Assembly: GCF_022832375.1 (NCBI RefSeq)
Contig: NZ_JALHLG010000018.1
Span: 1 to 64,000 of the forward strand
DNA length: 64,000 bases
Source of the DNA: Novosphingobium beihaiense
GTDB taxonomy: Bacteria > Pseudomonadota > Alphaproteobacteria > Sphingomonadales > Sphingomonadaceae
Reading direction: 5' to 3'
Part shown: in pieces, positions 51,569 through 61,351 of the stretch
Numbering within the stretch: position 1 is the stretch's first letter
Layout of the letters: each line of letters starts with the position of its first letter
The notes under the pieces: model-generated
What the model saw: the letters and a program-made list of their open reading frames with translations, nothing else
What the model was told of the DNA's origin: nothing
Database searches by the model: none
Translations under genes and position numbers: made by a program

Positions 51569-52993
51569 TTATTCGCCGCGCGGGCTGGGCGCTTCGCCGA
51601 GATTTCGGCCAAGTTCCCGAATTTCGGAGACTTTCGTTTCCAGTGCGGACCAGTCGTCATGCTCATCAATGGCGGACCAGATGCGTTCGACTTCATCGAT
51701 CAGAATGCCGGGCGGGGCGTCTTCCTGCCAGAAAGCGCCGTCGCAACCGGCGGTGGGCGTATAGGCGCGCAGAAGTTCGCCAAAGGCATCGTCCCCCGCC
51801 GCGCGGCCCCCGCGGCGGGTGAAAAAGAACTGATCGGGCGCTTCGCCGCTTTCGGTCATCGCGTGCTCGGCGGCCTGGATCAGTGCGGTGTCGGCTTCCG
51901 GCCCGCGCGGCTCGACGCCCAGGCGCCAGGTGAAGTGGCGCGCCATGGCTTGCTGATAGAGCCCGCCGAACCGGTCGAGCGCGGCGACCAGCGGCTCGGT
52001 TTCCGCGAGGAGCCGCAGCGCCACGGCCAGTTGGCCGCAGTTCCACAGCAGGGCTTCGGGCTGGCGGCCGAAGGCGTAGAGGCCGCCGTAGTCGAAATAG
52101 GCGGCGGTGAAGCGCGGGTCCCACTTGGGCAGCCAGCGCCAGGGGCCATAGTCGAAGCTCTCGCCCGAAATGTTCATGTTGTCGGTGTTGAGCACGCCGT
52201 GAACGAAGCCCGCCACCATCCAGCTCGCGGCCAGGGCGGCCAGCCGTTCGACCACCTGGTGCATCAGGATCACCGCAGGCTCATCGCGGCCGGGGGCATC
52301 GGCGGGCGGTGTGCTGCCGGGGTAGGTTTCGAGGCAATAGGCCACGAGCGCTTCCATCTGCGCCTTCTCGTCAAGCGCGAGCAGGCGCTGGAAACTGCCG
52401 ATGCGGATATGCCCGTGGCTCAGGCGCACCAGCACAGCGGAGCGGGTGGGAGAGGGTTCGTCACCGCGCCACAGCGATTCGCCGGTTTCGATCACCGAGA
52501 ACGTCTTGCTGGTGTTTACGCCCAGCGCTTCGAGCATTTCGGTGGCAAGGATTTCGCGCACCGCGCCTTTCAGGGTGAGCCGCCCGTCGCCATCGCGGCT
52601 GTAGGGGGTGCGGCCCGATCCCTTTGTGCCCAGATCGAGCAGGCGCCCGTCCGCATCGCGCATCTGCGCGAACAGGAACCCGCGCCCGTCGCCGATATCC
52701 GGGTTGTATGCGCGGAACTGATGGCCGTGATAGCGCAGCGCCAGCGGGCCGGGCAGATTGTCCGGCAGCGGCTCGAACCGGCCGAAGTGCGAAATCCAGC
52801 TCTCGCCGGACAGATCGCCAAGGCCCACGGCATGTGCCCACCGGTCATTGCGGAAGCGCAGTTCGTGTTTGGGGAAGGCGGCGGCGGGAACCGGATCGCC
52901 GATCCATCCGGCGATGGATTCGATGTGCACATCGGGGCGATAGGCGCTTGCTTGCGGTTCGCTTCGCATCAGGCGATAGTGGGGAGTGCGCAT
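51569..52993 (-). CDS. selO: SelO-family protein adenylyltransferase (YdiU)
   Basis: A 474-residue pseudokinase-fold enzyme that AMPylates proteins, linked to redox stress. Motifs are YHGHQFRAYNPDIGDGRGFL, LGTKGSGRTPYSRDGDGRLT, LKGAVREILATEMLEALGV and the metal-binding HGVLNTDNMNISGESFDYGP. Many family members end with a selenocysteine or cysteine motif; this one ends PSPRGE without it. The start could be 52993 or 52969; neither has a strong ribosome site. It is divergent from the hydrolase at 53058. Confidence 0.9.
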   Translation of the reverse strand: MRTPHYRLMRSEPQASAYRPDVHIESIAGWIGDPVPAAAFPKHELRFRNDRWAHAVGLGDLSGESWISHFGRFEPLPDNLPGPLALRYHGHQFRAYNPDIGDGRGFLFAQMRDADGRLLDLGTKGSGRTPYSRDGDGRLTLKGAVREILATEMLEALGVNTSKTFSVIETGESLWRGDEPSPTRSAVLVRLSHGHIRIGSFQRLLALDEKAQMEALVAYCLETYPGSTPPADAPGRDEPAVILMHQVVERLAALAASWMVAGFVHGVLNTDNMNISGESFDYGPWRWLPKWDPRFTAAYFDYGGLYAFGRQPEALLWNCGQLAVALRLLAETEPLVAALDRFGGLYQQAMARHFTWRLGVEPRGPEADTALIQAAEHAMTESGEAPDQFFFTRRGGRAAGDDAFGELLRAYTPTAGCDGAFWQEDAPPGILIDEVERIWSAIDEHDDWSALETKVSEIRELGRNLGEAPSPRGE

Positions 52994-53057
52994 CCGCCGA
53001 TCAAGGCATGCGCTGTTACTTTGATTGAGTCTTTCACCGGGAGGCCGCCGTTTCGGC

Positions 53058-53930
53058 ATGACGGATTACGAGGATCGGTTCTGGTCGAGCCGCGATGGAC
53101 TCAAGCTGCACTTTCGCGATTATCCGGGCCCGCAAACGGGTGGAGGGGATGCGTCCGTGCCGGTGCTGTGCCTGCACGGGCTGACGCGCAACGCGCGCGA
53201 TTTCGACGTGCTGGCCCCGTATCTCGCGCGAACGCGGCGGGTGCTCTGCCCTGACATGCGCGGGCGCGGGGACAGCGAATATGCCAAGGATGCGGCCAGC
53301 TATATCCCGCCGCAGTATTGCGAGGATGTTCTCGAACTGCTGGATCAGGAAGGGATCGGCCGTTTCGCCGTGATCGGCACCTCGCTGGGCGGGCTTATGG
53401 CGATGGGGCTGGCCACTCTGATCCCGGAGCGGATCGCCGGTGTGATCATCAACGACGTCGGGCCCTGCCTCGAACCGGCGGGGCTGGCGCGTATTCTGGA
53501 CTATGTCGGGCAGGGGCGCAGCTATCCCACATGGGTTCACGCCGCACGCGGGATCGAGGCGGCGCAAGGCGCCGCGCATCCCGGGCAGCCGCTCGATTTC
53601 TGGATCGGTATGGCCAAGCGGGTGATGACGCTGACCAGCAACGGGCGCATCGTGTTCGACTACGATATGAAGATCGCCGAGCCTTTCATGGACTTCGATG
53701 CCGGTAACCAGCCGGATCTCTGGCCCGCATGGGAGGCGCTGGCGGGCAGGCCGGTGCTGATCCTGCGCGGGGCGCTGTCCGATCTGCTTTCCGAAGCCAC
53801 ACTGGCGGAAATGGCCCGCCGGGTGCCGGGCGCGGAAATGATCACGCTGCCCGCCTGCGGCCATGCCCCCACACTCGACGAGCCCGAATCGGTGGCCGCG
53901 ATCGAGCGTCTGCTGGCCCGCGTGGCGTGA
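53058..53930 (+). CDS. alpha/beta hydrolase
   Basis: A 290-residue cytosolic hydrolase. VPVLCLHGLTRNARDFDVLA is the oxyanion-hole strand, FAVIGTSLGGLMAMGLA the nucleophile elbow (Gly-Thr-Ser-Leu-Gly), and TLPACGHAPTLDEPESV the catalytic His region; an Asp lies in RGALSDLLS. The substrate is unknown. It overlaps the glycosyltransferase start by four bases. Confidence 0.9.
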   Translation: MTDYEDRFWSSRDGLKLHFRDYPGPQTGGGDASVPVLCLHGLTRNARDFDVLAPYLARTRRVLCPDMRGRGDSEYAKDAASYIPPQYCEDVLELLDQEGIGRFAVIGTSLGGLMAMGLATLIPERIAGVIINDVGPCLEPAGLARILDYVGQGRSYPTWVHAARGIEAAQGAAHPGQPLDFWIGMAKRVMTLTSNGRIVFDYDMKIAEPFMDFDAGNQPDLWPAWEALAGRPVLILRGALSDLLSEATLAEMARRVPGAEMITLPACGHAPTLDEPESVAAIERLLARVA

Positions 53931-55069
53931 ACGGCACGCGCTTGCGCATCCTCCATCTCCATTCGAGCTTTGCCCCGGGCGGCAAGGAATTGCGCGCCGC
54001 GCGGCTGATGAACGCGTTCGGCAGCGAAGTGGACCATGCCGTCGTGTCGGCCCAGCCTGGCGCTTATGGGGCCTTGGCCGCGCTCGATCCCGGGCTGGCC
54101 GTGACCTGTCCGCAGGACTTTCCCAGCCTGCAGGGCCGTCCCGGCCCCTTGCGTCTGCTGCGCCTCGCAAAGGCCATGCGCGGTTTCGATCTGGTGCTGA
54201 CATATAACTGGGGCGCGATGGACGCGGTTCTGGCGCACCGGCTCTATGGCGCGTGGCTGGGCCTGCCGCCGCTGGTCCATCACGAAGACGGCTTCAACGA
54301 GGATGAGGCAGGCGGCCTCAAGCCCTCGCGCAACGGGTTCCGGCGGATTGCTCTGGCGCGCGCTTCGGCGCTGGTGGTGCCTTCGCAGCGGCTGGAGGCG
54401 ATTGCGCTGCAGGCCTGGCACCAGCCGCGCGCCCGGGTGCGGCTGATCATCAACGGCATCGATACGGCGGCTTGCAGGGGCGTGCCTTCGCCCGATGCGG
54501 TGCCCGGCCTGGTGAAGGCGCCGGGCGGGAAATGGGTTGGCACGCTCGCGGGCCTGCGCGCGGTGAAGAACCTGCCCCGGCTGGTGCGCGCCTTCGCCGC
54601 GCTGCCGGACGATTGGCGCCTCGTAATTCTGGGCGAGGGGCCGGAGCGCGGCACGATCGAGGCGCAGGCGGAAGCCTGCGGGATCGCAGAGCGCGTGCAT
54701 TTGCCCGGTTTCGTATCCGCGCCGTCGCGGGTGGTGGGGCTGTTCGATATTTTCGCGCTCTCTTCAGACAGTGAGCAGTTTCCGATCTCGGTGGTCGAGG
54801 CGATGGCGGCGGGTGTGCCCATTGCCTCGCCCGCGGTTGGCGACGTGGCGGAGATGGTTCCGGTGGAAAACCGGCCTTTCGTCACGCCCGCGGGAGACGA
54901 GGCGGCGCTGGCGGATTCGCTGGCCCGGCTGGCGGCGGACGAAGCGCTGCGGGCCTCCATCGGGGCCGCGAATCAGGGGCGGGCGATGGCGGACTACGAC
55001 GAAGGCACGATGATCCGCGCTTATCGGGAGACTTATGCCCGGGCGATGGGCCGCTCTGCCTTTCCTTAG
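53927..55069 (+). CDS. family GT4 glycosyltransferase
   Basis: A 380-residue GT-B glycosyltransferase. LRILHLHSSFAPGGKELRAA begins the N-terminal Rossmann half; the C-terminal half has KWVGTLAGLRAVKNLPRLVR, RLVILGEGPERGTIEAQAEA and the donor-binding SSDSEQFPISVVEAMAAGVP (Glu-x7-Glu type). It starts at GTG 53927, overlapping the hydrolase stop. Acceptor is probably a cell-surface glycan or lipid. No polysaccharide cluster surrounds it. Confidence 0.88.
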   Translation: MNGTRLRILHLHSSFAPGGKELRAARLMNAFGSEVDHAVVSAQPGAYGALAALDPGLAVTCPQDFPSLQGRPGPLRLLRLAKAMRGFDLVLTYNWGAMDAVLAHRLYGAWLGLPPLVHHEDGFNEDEAGGLKPSRNGFRRIALARASALVVPSQRLEAIALQAWHQPRARVRLIINGIDTAACRGVPSPDAVPGLVKAPGGKWVGTLAGLRAVKNLPRLVRAFAALPDDWRLVILGEGPERGTIEAQAEACGIAERVHLPGFVSAPSRVVGLFDIFALSSDSEQFPISVVEAMAAGVPIASPAVGDVAEMVPVENRPFVTPAGDEAALADSLARLAADEALRASIGAANQGRAMADYDEGTMIRAYRETYARAMGRSAFP

Positions 55070-55190
55070 CCGCATTCTCCGTTCAGGCGTGCTTCACGGC
55101 GGGGCATGCAGCGATCATCCCCGTTGAAAAGCCCTGTTCATACGTTAAACAGCCCCGCAACCCTTCAGACTACTGCGGAAAGCGCCCAAA

Positions 55191-55991
55191 TTGGCCCTGC
55201 CTCCTGACAAGACCTCGAAAGCCGATGACAAGAAAGCCGCGCAGACGGCCGCCCAGCAGGACGTGTTCCTGCGAGAGGTGGACGATGCCTTGCGGCAGGA
55301 TCAGGTCGAAAGCTTCATGACCAACTACGGCAAGCCGCTGCTGGCCGTGATCGTGCTCGGCCTCGCTGGCTTCGGCGGGTGGATCTATTGGGACCACCGC
55401 CAGACCCAGGAACTGGAAGGCCGCACCGAAACCTTCGTGCAGGCGCTGGACAGCGTGAAGGCCAGCAACTGGGACGATGCCAAGACCAAGCTGGAGCCGC
55501 TGGCGGCCAAGGGCACCGATGGCAACGCCGTTTCCGCCCGGCTGATGCTGGCCGCGATCGCGATGGAAAAGGACGATAAGGCCGGGGCGCTCAAGCTCTA
55601 CCGGCAGGTTTCGTCCGACGCCAAGGTGCCGCAACCGCTGCGCGATATGGCGAAAGTGCGCGCCGTGGCCGCCGATTTCGATGCGATGAAACCGCAGGAT
55701 GTGGTGACGCAGCTCAAGCCGCTGGCAGCGCCCGGCAATCCCTGGTTCGGGGTGGCCGGTGAACTGGTGGGCATGGCCTACCTCAAGCAGGGCAAGAAGG
55801 ATCAGGCGGGCCCGCTGTTCAGCGCCATCGCCAAGGACGAAGGCGTCAACGAAGGCCTGCGCAGCCGTGCCCGCCAGCTCGCGGCCGTGCTGGGTGTGGA
55901 CCCGCTGGCCAGCGTCGTCGACGATCAGGGCGAACCGCTGGACAAGCCGATCGTGAAAGTGATCAAGCCTGCGGATGCCGGTAAGAAATGA
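55191..55991 (+). CDS. YfgM-like TPR membrane protein
   Basis: A 266-residue protein with an N-terminal cytosolic stretch (SKADDKKAAQTAAQQDVFLR), one membrane helix (YGKPLLAVIVLGLAGFGGWI, about residues 46-66) and a periplasmic TPR domain (AKTKLEPLAAKGTDGNAVSA, GALKLYRQVSSDAKVPQPL). YfgM assists envelope protein folding and is next to bamB in many proteobacteria, as here. The best start is TTG 55191. It overlaps bamB by four bases. Confidence 0.85.
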   Translation: MALPPDKTSKADDKKAAQTAAQQDVFLREVDDALRQDQVESFMTNYGKPLLAVIVLGLAGFGGWIYWDHRQTQELEGRTETFVQALDSVKASNWDDAKTKLEPLAAKGTDGNAVSARLMLAAIAMEKDDKAGALKLYRQVSSDAKVPQPLRDMAKVRAVAADFDAMKPQDVVTQLKPLAAPGNPWFGVAGELVGMAYLKQGKKDQAGPLFSAIAKDEGVNEGLRSRARQLAAVLGVDPLASVVDDQGEPLDKPIVKVIKPADAGKK

Positions 55992-57397
55992 ATATGTCTT
56001 GTGAGGATCTGCGTATGAAGGCACCTGCCTCGAACACCTGCCGCCCTGCCGTCCGAACGCCCGGCGCACGCAAGGTCGTGCCTTTGCTCGCCATGGCTCT
56101 GCTGATGGGCCTGTCGGGCTGCAAGCTGTTTGGCGGCGGGGGCAAGGGCGGCCCCAAGACGCCGACCGTGGGCGAACGCGTTCCGATCCTCTCGCGCATC
56201 GAAAGCGGGGCCAAGGTCGATCCGACGCTGGCCTCTATGGCGGTGATCCTGCCGCCCGAACAGGTCAATGCCGATTGGGCGCAGGGCGGCGGCACGGCCA
56301 ACAAGGCCTATGGCCACCTGGCCCTGGCGGCCAATCCCACCCGCGTCTGGACCGCGCAGATCAAGGGATCGTCCAAACGCGCGCGCCTTGCCGCGGCGCC
56401 GGTGATCGGGGATGGCCGTCTCTACGTGATGGATACCGATGGCGTAGTGCACGCCTTCGACGCGCAGAGCGGCGCGCACCTGTGGACCAAGAGCTTCGCC
56501 GTGAAGGGCGATGGCTCCAGTTCGGTGTTCGGCGGCGGCGTCAGCTATGACAACGGCCATGTCTACGTCACCACCGGTCTGGGCGAAGTGGCCGCGCTGG
56601 AAGCGGATACGGGCAACCAGATCTGGACCAACAAGCCCGCAGGGCCGCTGCGCGGCGCGCCCACCGTGGCATTCAACGCCGTCTACGTGATGACGCAGGA
56701 CAACCAGATCTTCGCGCTCGACGTGGCGGACGGCAAGCTGATCTGGAACGAATCGGGCTCGCTCACGCAGTCGGGCGTGTTCGGCGTGGCGGCTCCGGCT
56801 GCCGGGCAGGGCACGGTGATCGCCGGGTATTCCTCGGGCGAACTGGTCGCCTACCGTTACGAGAACGGCCGCCAGCTGTGGTCCGACGCGCTGGCGCGCA
56901 CCTCGATTTCCACCGAGGTCGGCAGCCTGACAGACGTCGATGCCGATCCCATCATCGACCGGGGCCGCGTCTACGCACTGGGCCAGGGCGGCCGTATGGC
57001 GGCTTACGAGCTGGTGACCGGGCAGCGCATCTGGGAACTCAACCTCGCGGGTATTTCCACGCCTTCCGTCGCGGGCGACTGGGTGTTCACGCTGGACGAT
57101 CACGCCGAGATTCTCGCGATTGCGCGCGAGACCGGCCGCGTGCGCTGGCTGACGCAGCTTACCCGCTACAAGAACGAGAAGAAGCGCAAGCATCCCTTCT
57201 TCTGGGTCGGGCCGGTGCTGGCCGGTGGCAAGCTGTGGGTGGCGAATTCGCACGGCGGCGTCGGCACGGTCGATCCGGCGACGGGCACGTACACGCCGTT
57301 CACCGAGCTCAAGGACGGCGTGATGCTGGAGCCGGTGGTGGCCAACAAGACGCTTTACATCCTCGACAATTCGGGGCGGATCTCGGCTTTTCGGTAA
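55988..57397 (+). CDS. bamB: outer-membrane assembly lipoprotein BamB
   Basis: A 469-residue lipoprotein, part of the BAM complex that inserts beta-barrel proteins. VVPLLAMALLMGLSGCKLFG gives the lipobox LSGC. The rest is an eight-bladed PQQ-type propeller with repeated blades such as GRLYVMDTDGVVHAFDAQSG, GHVYVTTGLGEVAALEADTG and VYALGQGGRMAAYELVTGQR. The start could be at 55988 or at a later Met (56015). der, which often follows bamB, is not here. Confidence 0.93.
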   Translation: MNMSCEDLRMKAPASNTCRPAVRTPGARKVVPLLAMALLMGLSGCKLFGGGGKGGPKTPTVGERVPILSRIESGAKVDPTLASMAVILPPEQVNADWAQGGGTANKAYGHLALAANPTRVWTAQIKGSSKRARLAAAPVIGDGRLYVMDTDGVVHAFDAQSGAHLWTKSFAVKGDGSSSVFGGGVSYDNGHVYVTTGLGEVAALEADTGNQIWTNKPAGPLRGAPTVAFNAVYVMTQDNQIFALDVADGKLIWNESGSLTQSGVFGVAAPAAGQGTVIAGYSSGELVAYRYENGRQLWSDALARTSISTEVGSLTDVDADPIIDRGRVYALGQGGRMAAYELVTGQRIWELNLAGISTPSVAGDWVFTLDDHAEILAIARETGRVRWLTQLTRYKNEKKRKHPFFWVGPVLAGGKLWVANSHGGVGTVDPATGTYTPFTELKDGVMLEPVVANKTLYILDNSGRISAFR

Positions 57398-57498
57398 TCG
57401 GGCCGGTAACCGGGACGCTAAGCGGAGCTGTGAAAGGGACGGGGCGCGGGCGCGCCTCGTTTCCGGCGCCTTAACCATTTGCGGCTAGGGCCTTGGGC

Positions 57499-58851
57499 AT
57501 GAGCAATGCCCAGACCGCCGCGCGCGCCCGGCCCGCAAGTGACGTCTCGGCAGGCGTTGGCCTGTCGGGCGTGGCAGCCCTCTTCGTGTGGATCATGATC
57601 TGCCGCAACTGGGCATCGATTGCCGATGCCTTTGCGCTGCCCGGTCCCCACGCGCCGATGAGCGGGCCTTATGCCTCCGTTGCCACGCTGCTGGTCACAG
57701 GCACGGCCATGGGCTTGTGGTCGGTACTGGCGGACAAAGTGCACTTGCGCCCTTCCACCGGGATCGACTGGAGCCTTGCCCGCCCGCTGTCGCAGACGCT
57801 CGATATCTCGATCACCAAGATCGCGGGCCTCTGGGCGACATGGGCGGCGATCGGCCTCTTCTACTGCATCGCCCGCTGGTATTGGGAAGGGCAGTACCTG
57901 TTCGCGATGGACGTGATTTCCGCCGCTGCGCTGCCGCTGTTCCTGCTCTCGATCCCTTACGTGCTCTGGCTGGACCGCTACCTGAAAGAACCGCGCGATC
58001 ATGCCTGGCACTTCGGCGCGATGTTGATCGGGCGGGAGGCCTGGGACGGCGGTGAAGTGAAGAAGCACTGGCGCGCCTGGGCCATCAAGGGCTTCTTCGG
58101 CGCTTTCATGCTCTCGATCCTGCCGCCGGGCTTCGCGCAAGTGGTGAACGCCGATTTCGGGGCGATGGAATACAACCCGGTCGCGCTCGGCTCGACGCTG
58201 ATCGCGGGGCTTTTCGTGATCGACGTGCAGATCGGCACCGTCGGCTATCTGCTGACGTTCCGCCCGCTCGATGCCCATATCCGCAGCGGAAATCCGTTCC
58301 TGGCGGGCTGGGTGGCGGCGCTGATCTGCTATCCGCCGTTCGTGTGGGGCACGATGGGCCGCGCCGACGTGCTGGGCTATGAAGTCAACACGTTCGGCTG
58401 GGCCAATGTCCTCTCGACCCATCCCGCGCTGCTGTGGCTCTGGGCCGCCATGATGGTGTTCCTGACGGGCGTCTATGCCTGGGCGACATTCTCCTTCGGC
58501 ATCCGCTTTTCCAACCTGACCTATCGCGGTGTGCTCACCAATGGGCCTTACCGTTTCACGCGCCATCCGGCCTATCTGTCGAAGAACCTGTTCTGGTGGA
58601 TGTCCACCTTGCCGTTTCTGGTGCGCGATGGTTCGCTGACCGATGCGATCCGCAACACGGTGCTGTTAAGCGTGGTGAGTGCGATCTATTATTGGCGGGC
58701 CCGCACCGAGGAAGCGCACATGCTGGCGGAAGACCCCAAGTACCGCGAATATTACGAGTGGATGGGCGAGAATGCGCTGATCACGCGCACGCTTTCGCGG
58801 GTGGGCAAGCACTTGCGTCCGCAAAATCCGCCGTTGCAGCCAGCGGAATAG
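57499..58851 (+). CDS. ICMT/phospholipid-methyltransferase-like membrane protein
   Basis: A 450-residue protein with about ten membrane helices. The last quarter has the motif of isoprenylcysteine carboxyl methyltransferase and bacterial phospholipid methyltransferases: GPYRFTRHPAYLSKNLFWWM and RARTEEAHMLAEDPKYREYY (Arg-His-Pro and Glu-Glu SAM-binding residues). The long N-terminal membrane part is unusual for these families. A TTG at 57493 precedes the ATG at 57499. Substrate unknown. Confidence 0.8.
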   Translation: MSNAQTAARARPASDVSAGVGLSGVAALFVWIMICRNWASIADAFALPGPHAPMSGPYASVATLLVTGTAMGLWSVLADKVHLRPSTGIDWSLARPLSQTLDISITKIAGLWATWAAIGLFYCIARWYWEGQYLFAMDVISAAALPLFLLSIPYVLWLDRYLKEPRDHAWHFGAMLIGREAWDGGEVKKHWRAWAIKGFFGAFMLSILPPGFAQVVNADFGAMEYNPVALGSTLIAGLFVIDVQIGTVGYLLTFRPLDAHIRSGNPFLAGWVAALICYPPFVWGTMGRADVLGYEVNTFGWANVLSTHPALLWLWAAMMVFLTGVYAWATFSFGIRFSNLTYRGVLTNGPYRFTRHPAYLSKNLFWWMSTLPFLVRDGSLTDAIRNTVLLSVVSAIYYWRARTEEAHMLAEDPKYREYYEWMGENALITRTLSRVGKHLRPQNPPLQPAE

Positions 58852-58860
58852 CGGCTCCGC

Positions 58861-59160
58861 TCAGAGCGGTTCGCTGGCCGAGACTTCGTGAAGTTCGATG
58901 CGCCGGCCGGTCAGCCCCAGTGCCGCGCGTTCTTCCTGCCAGCGCTTCATGTGCGGCCGTTCGAAGTGGGCTGAAAGCGCGGCGCGGTCGCGCCAGGCCT
59001 CGCTGACGCGGATGAGGCCCGGTTCCAGCACGTCGTGGGCATAGGTGTAGGACAGGCACCCGTCCTCAGCGCGGCTGGCTGCGATCACGCGCTCCATGGC
59101 TTCGCGCGCTTGCGCCAGCGCGGCCACGGGCATGCGGAATTCGCCGGTGACGACGATCAT
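58861..59160 (-). CDS. ABM-domain (antibiotic biosynthesis monooxygenase-like) protein
   Basis: A 99-residue protein of the dimeric ferredoxin-like fold. It begins IVVTGEFRMPVAALAQAREA and contains EDGCLSYTYAHDVLEPGLI, RVSEAWRDRAALSAHFERPH (the conserved Trp and His). Relatives oxidise quinols or degrade haem, or act as stress proteins. It starts two bases after the gshA stop, so it is the last gene of rsmE-gshA. Confidence 0.88.
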   Translation of the reverse strand: MIVVTGEFRMPVAALAQAREAMERVIAASRAEDGCLSYTYAHDVLEPGLIRVSEAWRDRAALSAHFERPHMKRWQEERAALGLTGRRIELHEVSASEPL

Positions 59161-59161
59161 C

Positions 59162-60535
59162 TCAGAAGCTTTTCACGCCATAGATGCGCGAAATGTCGCC
59201 GCCCCATTCGCCGTGATAGAGATCGAGCAGATGCTGCGCGGGGACTTTGCCCGATGCCACGATTTCGGCCAGCGGTTCGAGGAAGCCGGTCTCGTTATCG
59301 CCGCTGGTGTTGAGCCGCCCGCGCGCCGCCAGTCCCGAACGGGCGATATCCAGCACTTCCCCGGCGATGTCGCGCAGCGTGCCGCCGCCCGGAACCGGTG
59401 CATCGAGTCCAAGCTTGGGCACCGAACCGCGCAGCAGCTCGCGCCCTTCCATGTCCCAGTCCTTGACCAGATCCCAGGCGGCATCGAGCGCACCCTGATC
59501 GTAGAGCAGGCCCACCCACAGCGCGGGCAGCGCACAGATCCGGCCCCAGGGCCCGCCATCGGCCCCGCGCATTTCGAGGAAGGACTTCAGGCGCACTTCG
59601 GGAAAGGCAGTGGAGAGGTGATCGTTCCAGTCGCTGAGGCGCGGCCGCTCACCGGGCAGGGCGGGCAGTTCGCCTTTCAGGAAGTCGCGGAACGATTGCC
59701 CGGCGGCGTCGATATATTTCCCATCGCGGAACACGAAGTACATCGGCACGTCGAGCATGTAGTCCACATAGCGCTCGTAGCCGAAACCCTGCTCGAACAC
59801 GAAAGGCAGCATGCCGGTGCGCGCGGGATCGGTGTCCGACCAGATGTGGCTGCGGTACGAGAGATAGCCGTTGGGCTTGCCCTCGGTGAAGGGCGAATTG
59901 GCGAAGAGCGCGGTCGCCAGCGGCTGCAGGGCGAGCGAGACGCGGAACTTCTGCACCATGTCGGCCTCGCTCGCATAGTCGAGGTTGACCTGGATGGTGC
60001 AGGTGCGCAGCATCATGTCGAGCCCCATGGAGCCCACGCGCGGCATGTGCTGCAGCATGATCGCATAGCGCCCCTTGGGCATGACCGGCAGCGCCTCGCG
60101 CGTCTTGTCCGGCCACATGCCGAGGCCGAGATAGCCCTTGCCGATGCGGTCGCCGATGGTCTTCACTTGCGCCAGGTGGCGGCCGGTCTCGTTGCAGGTC
60201 TCGTGCAGGTTTTCGAGCGGCGCGCCCGAGAGTTCGAGCTGGCCCGCCGGTTCCAGGCTGACGGTGCCGTCTGCGCCTTTCATGGCGATGACTTTCCCGC
60301 CTTCCTCGATCGGCTCCCAGCCGAATTCGGTAAGGGCCATCAGCAAGTCGCGGATACCGCCGGGCTCGTCATAGGACGGCGCGTGGTGATCGGCGAGATC
60401 GTAGACGAACTTTTCGTGTTCGGTGCCGATCCGCCATTTTGCGCGCGGCTTTTCCCCCGCGGCCATCGGCGCGGCGAGTTGGTCCAGGCTCTCTACGATC
60501 GGATCGTCGCGATCCGACACCTCCCTTGTGCTCAT
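59162..60535 (-). CDS. gshA: glutamate-cysteine ligase
   Basis: A 457-residue ATP-dependent ligase, first step of glutathione synthesis, of the alphaproteobacterial/plant type. Motifs are WRIGTEHEKFVYDLADHHAP, VSLEPAGQLELSGAPLENLH, RTCTIQVNLDYASEADMVQK and PTGMLPF-like TGMLPFVFEQGFGYERYVDY. It lies 57 bases after rsmE on the minus strand. Confidence 0.95.
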   Translation of the reverse strand: MSTREVSDRDDPIVESLDQLAAPMAAGEKPRAKWRIGTEHEKFVYDLADHHAPSYDEPGGIRDLLMALTEFGWEPIEEGGKVIAMKGADGTVSLEPAGQLELSGAPLENLHETCNETGRHLAQVKTIGDRIGKGYLGLGMWPDKTREALPVMPKGRYAIMLQHMPRVGSMGLDMMLRTCTIQVNLDYASEADMVQKFRVSLALQPLATALFANSPFTEGKPNGYLSYRSHIWSDTDPARTGMLPFVFEQGFGYERYVDYMLDVPMYFVFRDGKYIDAAGQSFRDFLKGELPALPGERPRLSDWNDHLSTAFPEVRLKSFLEMRGADGGPWGRICALPALWVGLLYDQGALDAAWDLVKDWDMEGRELLRGSVPKLGLDAPVPGGGTLRDIAGEVLDIARSGLAARGRLNTSGDNETGFLEPLAEIVASGKVPAQHLLDLYHGEWGGDISRIYGVKSF

Positions 60536-60592
60536 GCGCCGGGAATTAGGGATGCGCAGGAGCGGATACCAGCAATATTTCGTTTGGGATGG

Positions 60593-61351
60593 TCAATTTC
60601 CAGCGGCGGACCAATCACCTGCCACGGCCATCCACAGCGCCGTGGCGGCAATGCTGGCGGTCTCCCCGCGCAGAATCCGCGGGCCGAGCGAGATTGGGCG
60701 TGCCTGCGGGTGGGCGCGGATCGCCGCGCGTTCCTCATCGTCGAATCCCCCTTCGGGGCCGGTGAGCAGAGCCGCCGGGCCTTTCGCGGCGGCAAAGGCG
60801 GCGGCGGCCGGTTCGCCGCCCTGTTCGTCGGCAAAGAACAGCACGCGGTCCTCGGGCCAGTCCCGCAGCAGGGCATCGAGCCGTTCGGCCGGGGCCAGTT
60901 CGGGCAGGGCGGTGCGCGCGCATTGTTCGGCCGCTTCGGTCACGATGGTCAGCGCGCGGTCCGGATTGAGCTTGTCCGCCACGCAGCGCCGGGTCACGAT
61001 GGGCTGGATGCGGCGCACGCCCAGTTCGGTCGCCTTTTCGAGCACGAGATCGAAATTCGGCTTCTTGAGCAGCGCGGCGCAGAGCCGGAAATCGGGAACC
61101 TGCTCGCGTTCGCGCAAGCGCTCGCGCGGTTCCAGAACAAGGTCGCGTTTGCCCGTGGCGGTGACTTCGCAGGCCCATTCGCCGGTCCGGTCGTCGCACA
61201 GAACCACCGCATCGCCGCATGCGGCGCGCATGACCTTGAGCAGATAGTGCGCCTGTCCCCCGGCGATCGTCACGGGTTCTCCCGCGCTGAGCGGACCGGG
61301 TACGAAAAGGCGCGGGGCCGAGCGTGGCGGCCAGGCTGGGGTTGCTCCCAT
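60593..61351 (-). CDS. rsmE: 16S rRNA (uracil-1498-N3)-methyltransferase
   Basis: A 252-residue SPOUT-class methyltransferase that modifies 16S rRNA. APRLFVPGPLSAGEPVTIAG is the N-terminal PUA-like part; LLKKPNFDLVLEKATELGVR, ALLTGPEGGFDDEERAA and SLGPRILRGETASIAATALW form the knotted SAM site. It is divergent from ubiA across 150 bases, a common pairing in this group. Confidence 0.94.
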   Translation of the reverse strand: MGATPAWPPRSAPRLFVPGPLSAGEPVTIAGGQAHYLLKVMRAACGDAVVLCDDRTGEWACEVTATGKRDLVLEPRERLREREQVPDFRLCAALLKKPNFDLVLEKATELGVRRIQPIVTRRCVADKLNPDRALTIVTEAAEQCARTALPELAPAERLDALLRDWPEDRVLFFADEQGGEPAAAAFAAAKGPAALLTGPEGGFDDEERAAIRAHPQARPISLGPRILRGETASIAATALWMAVAGDWSAAGN

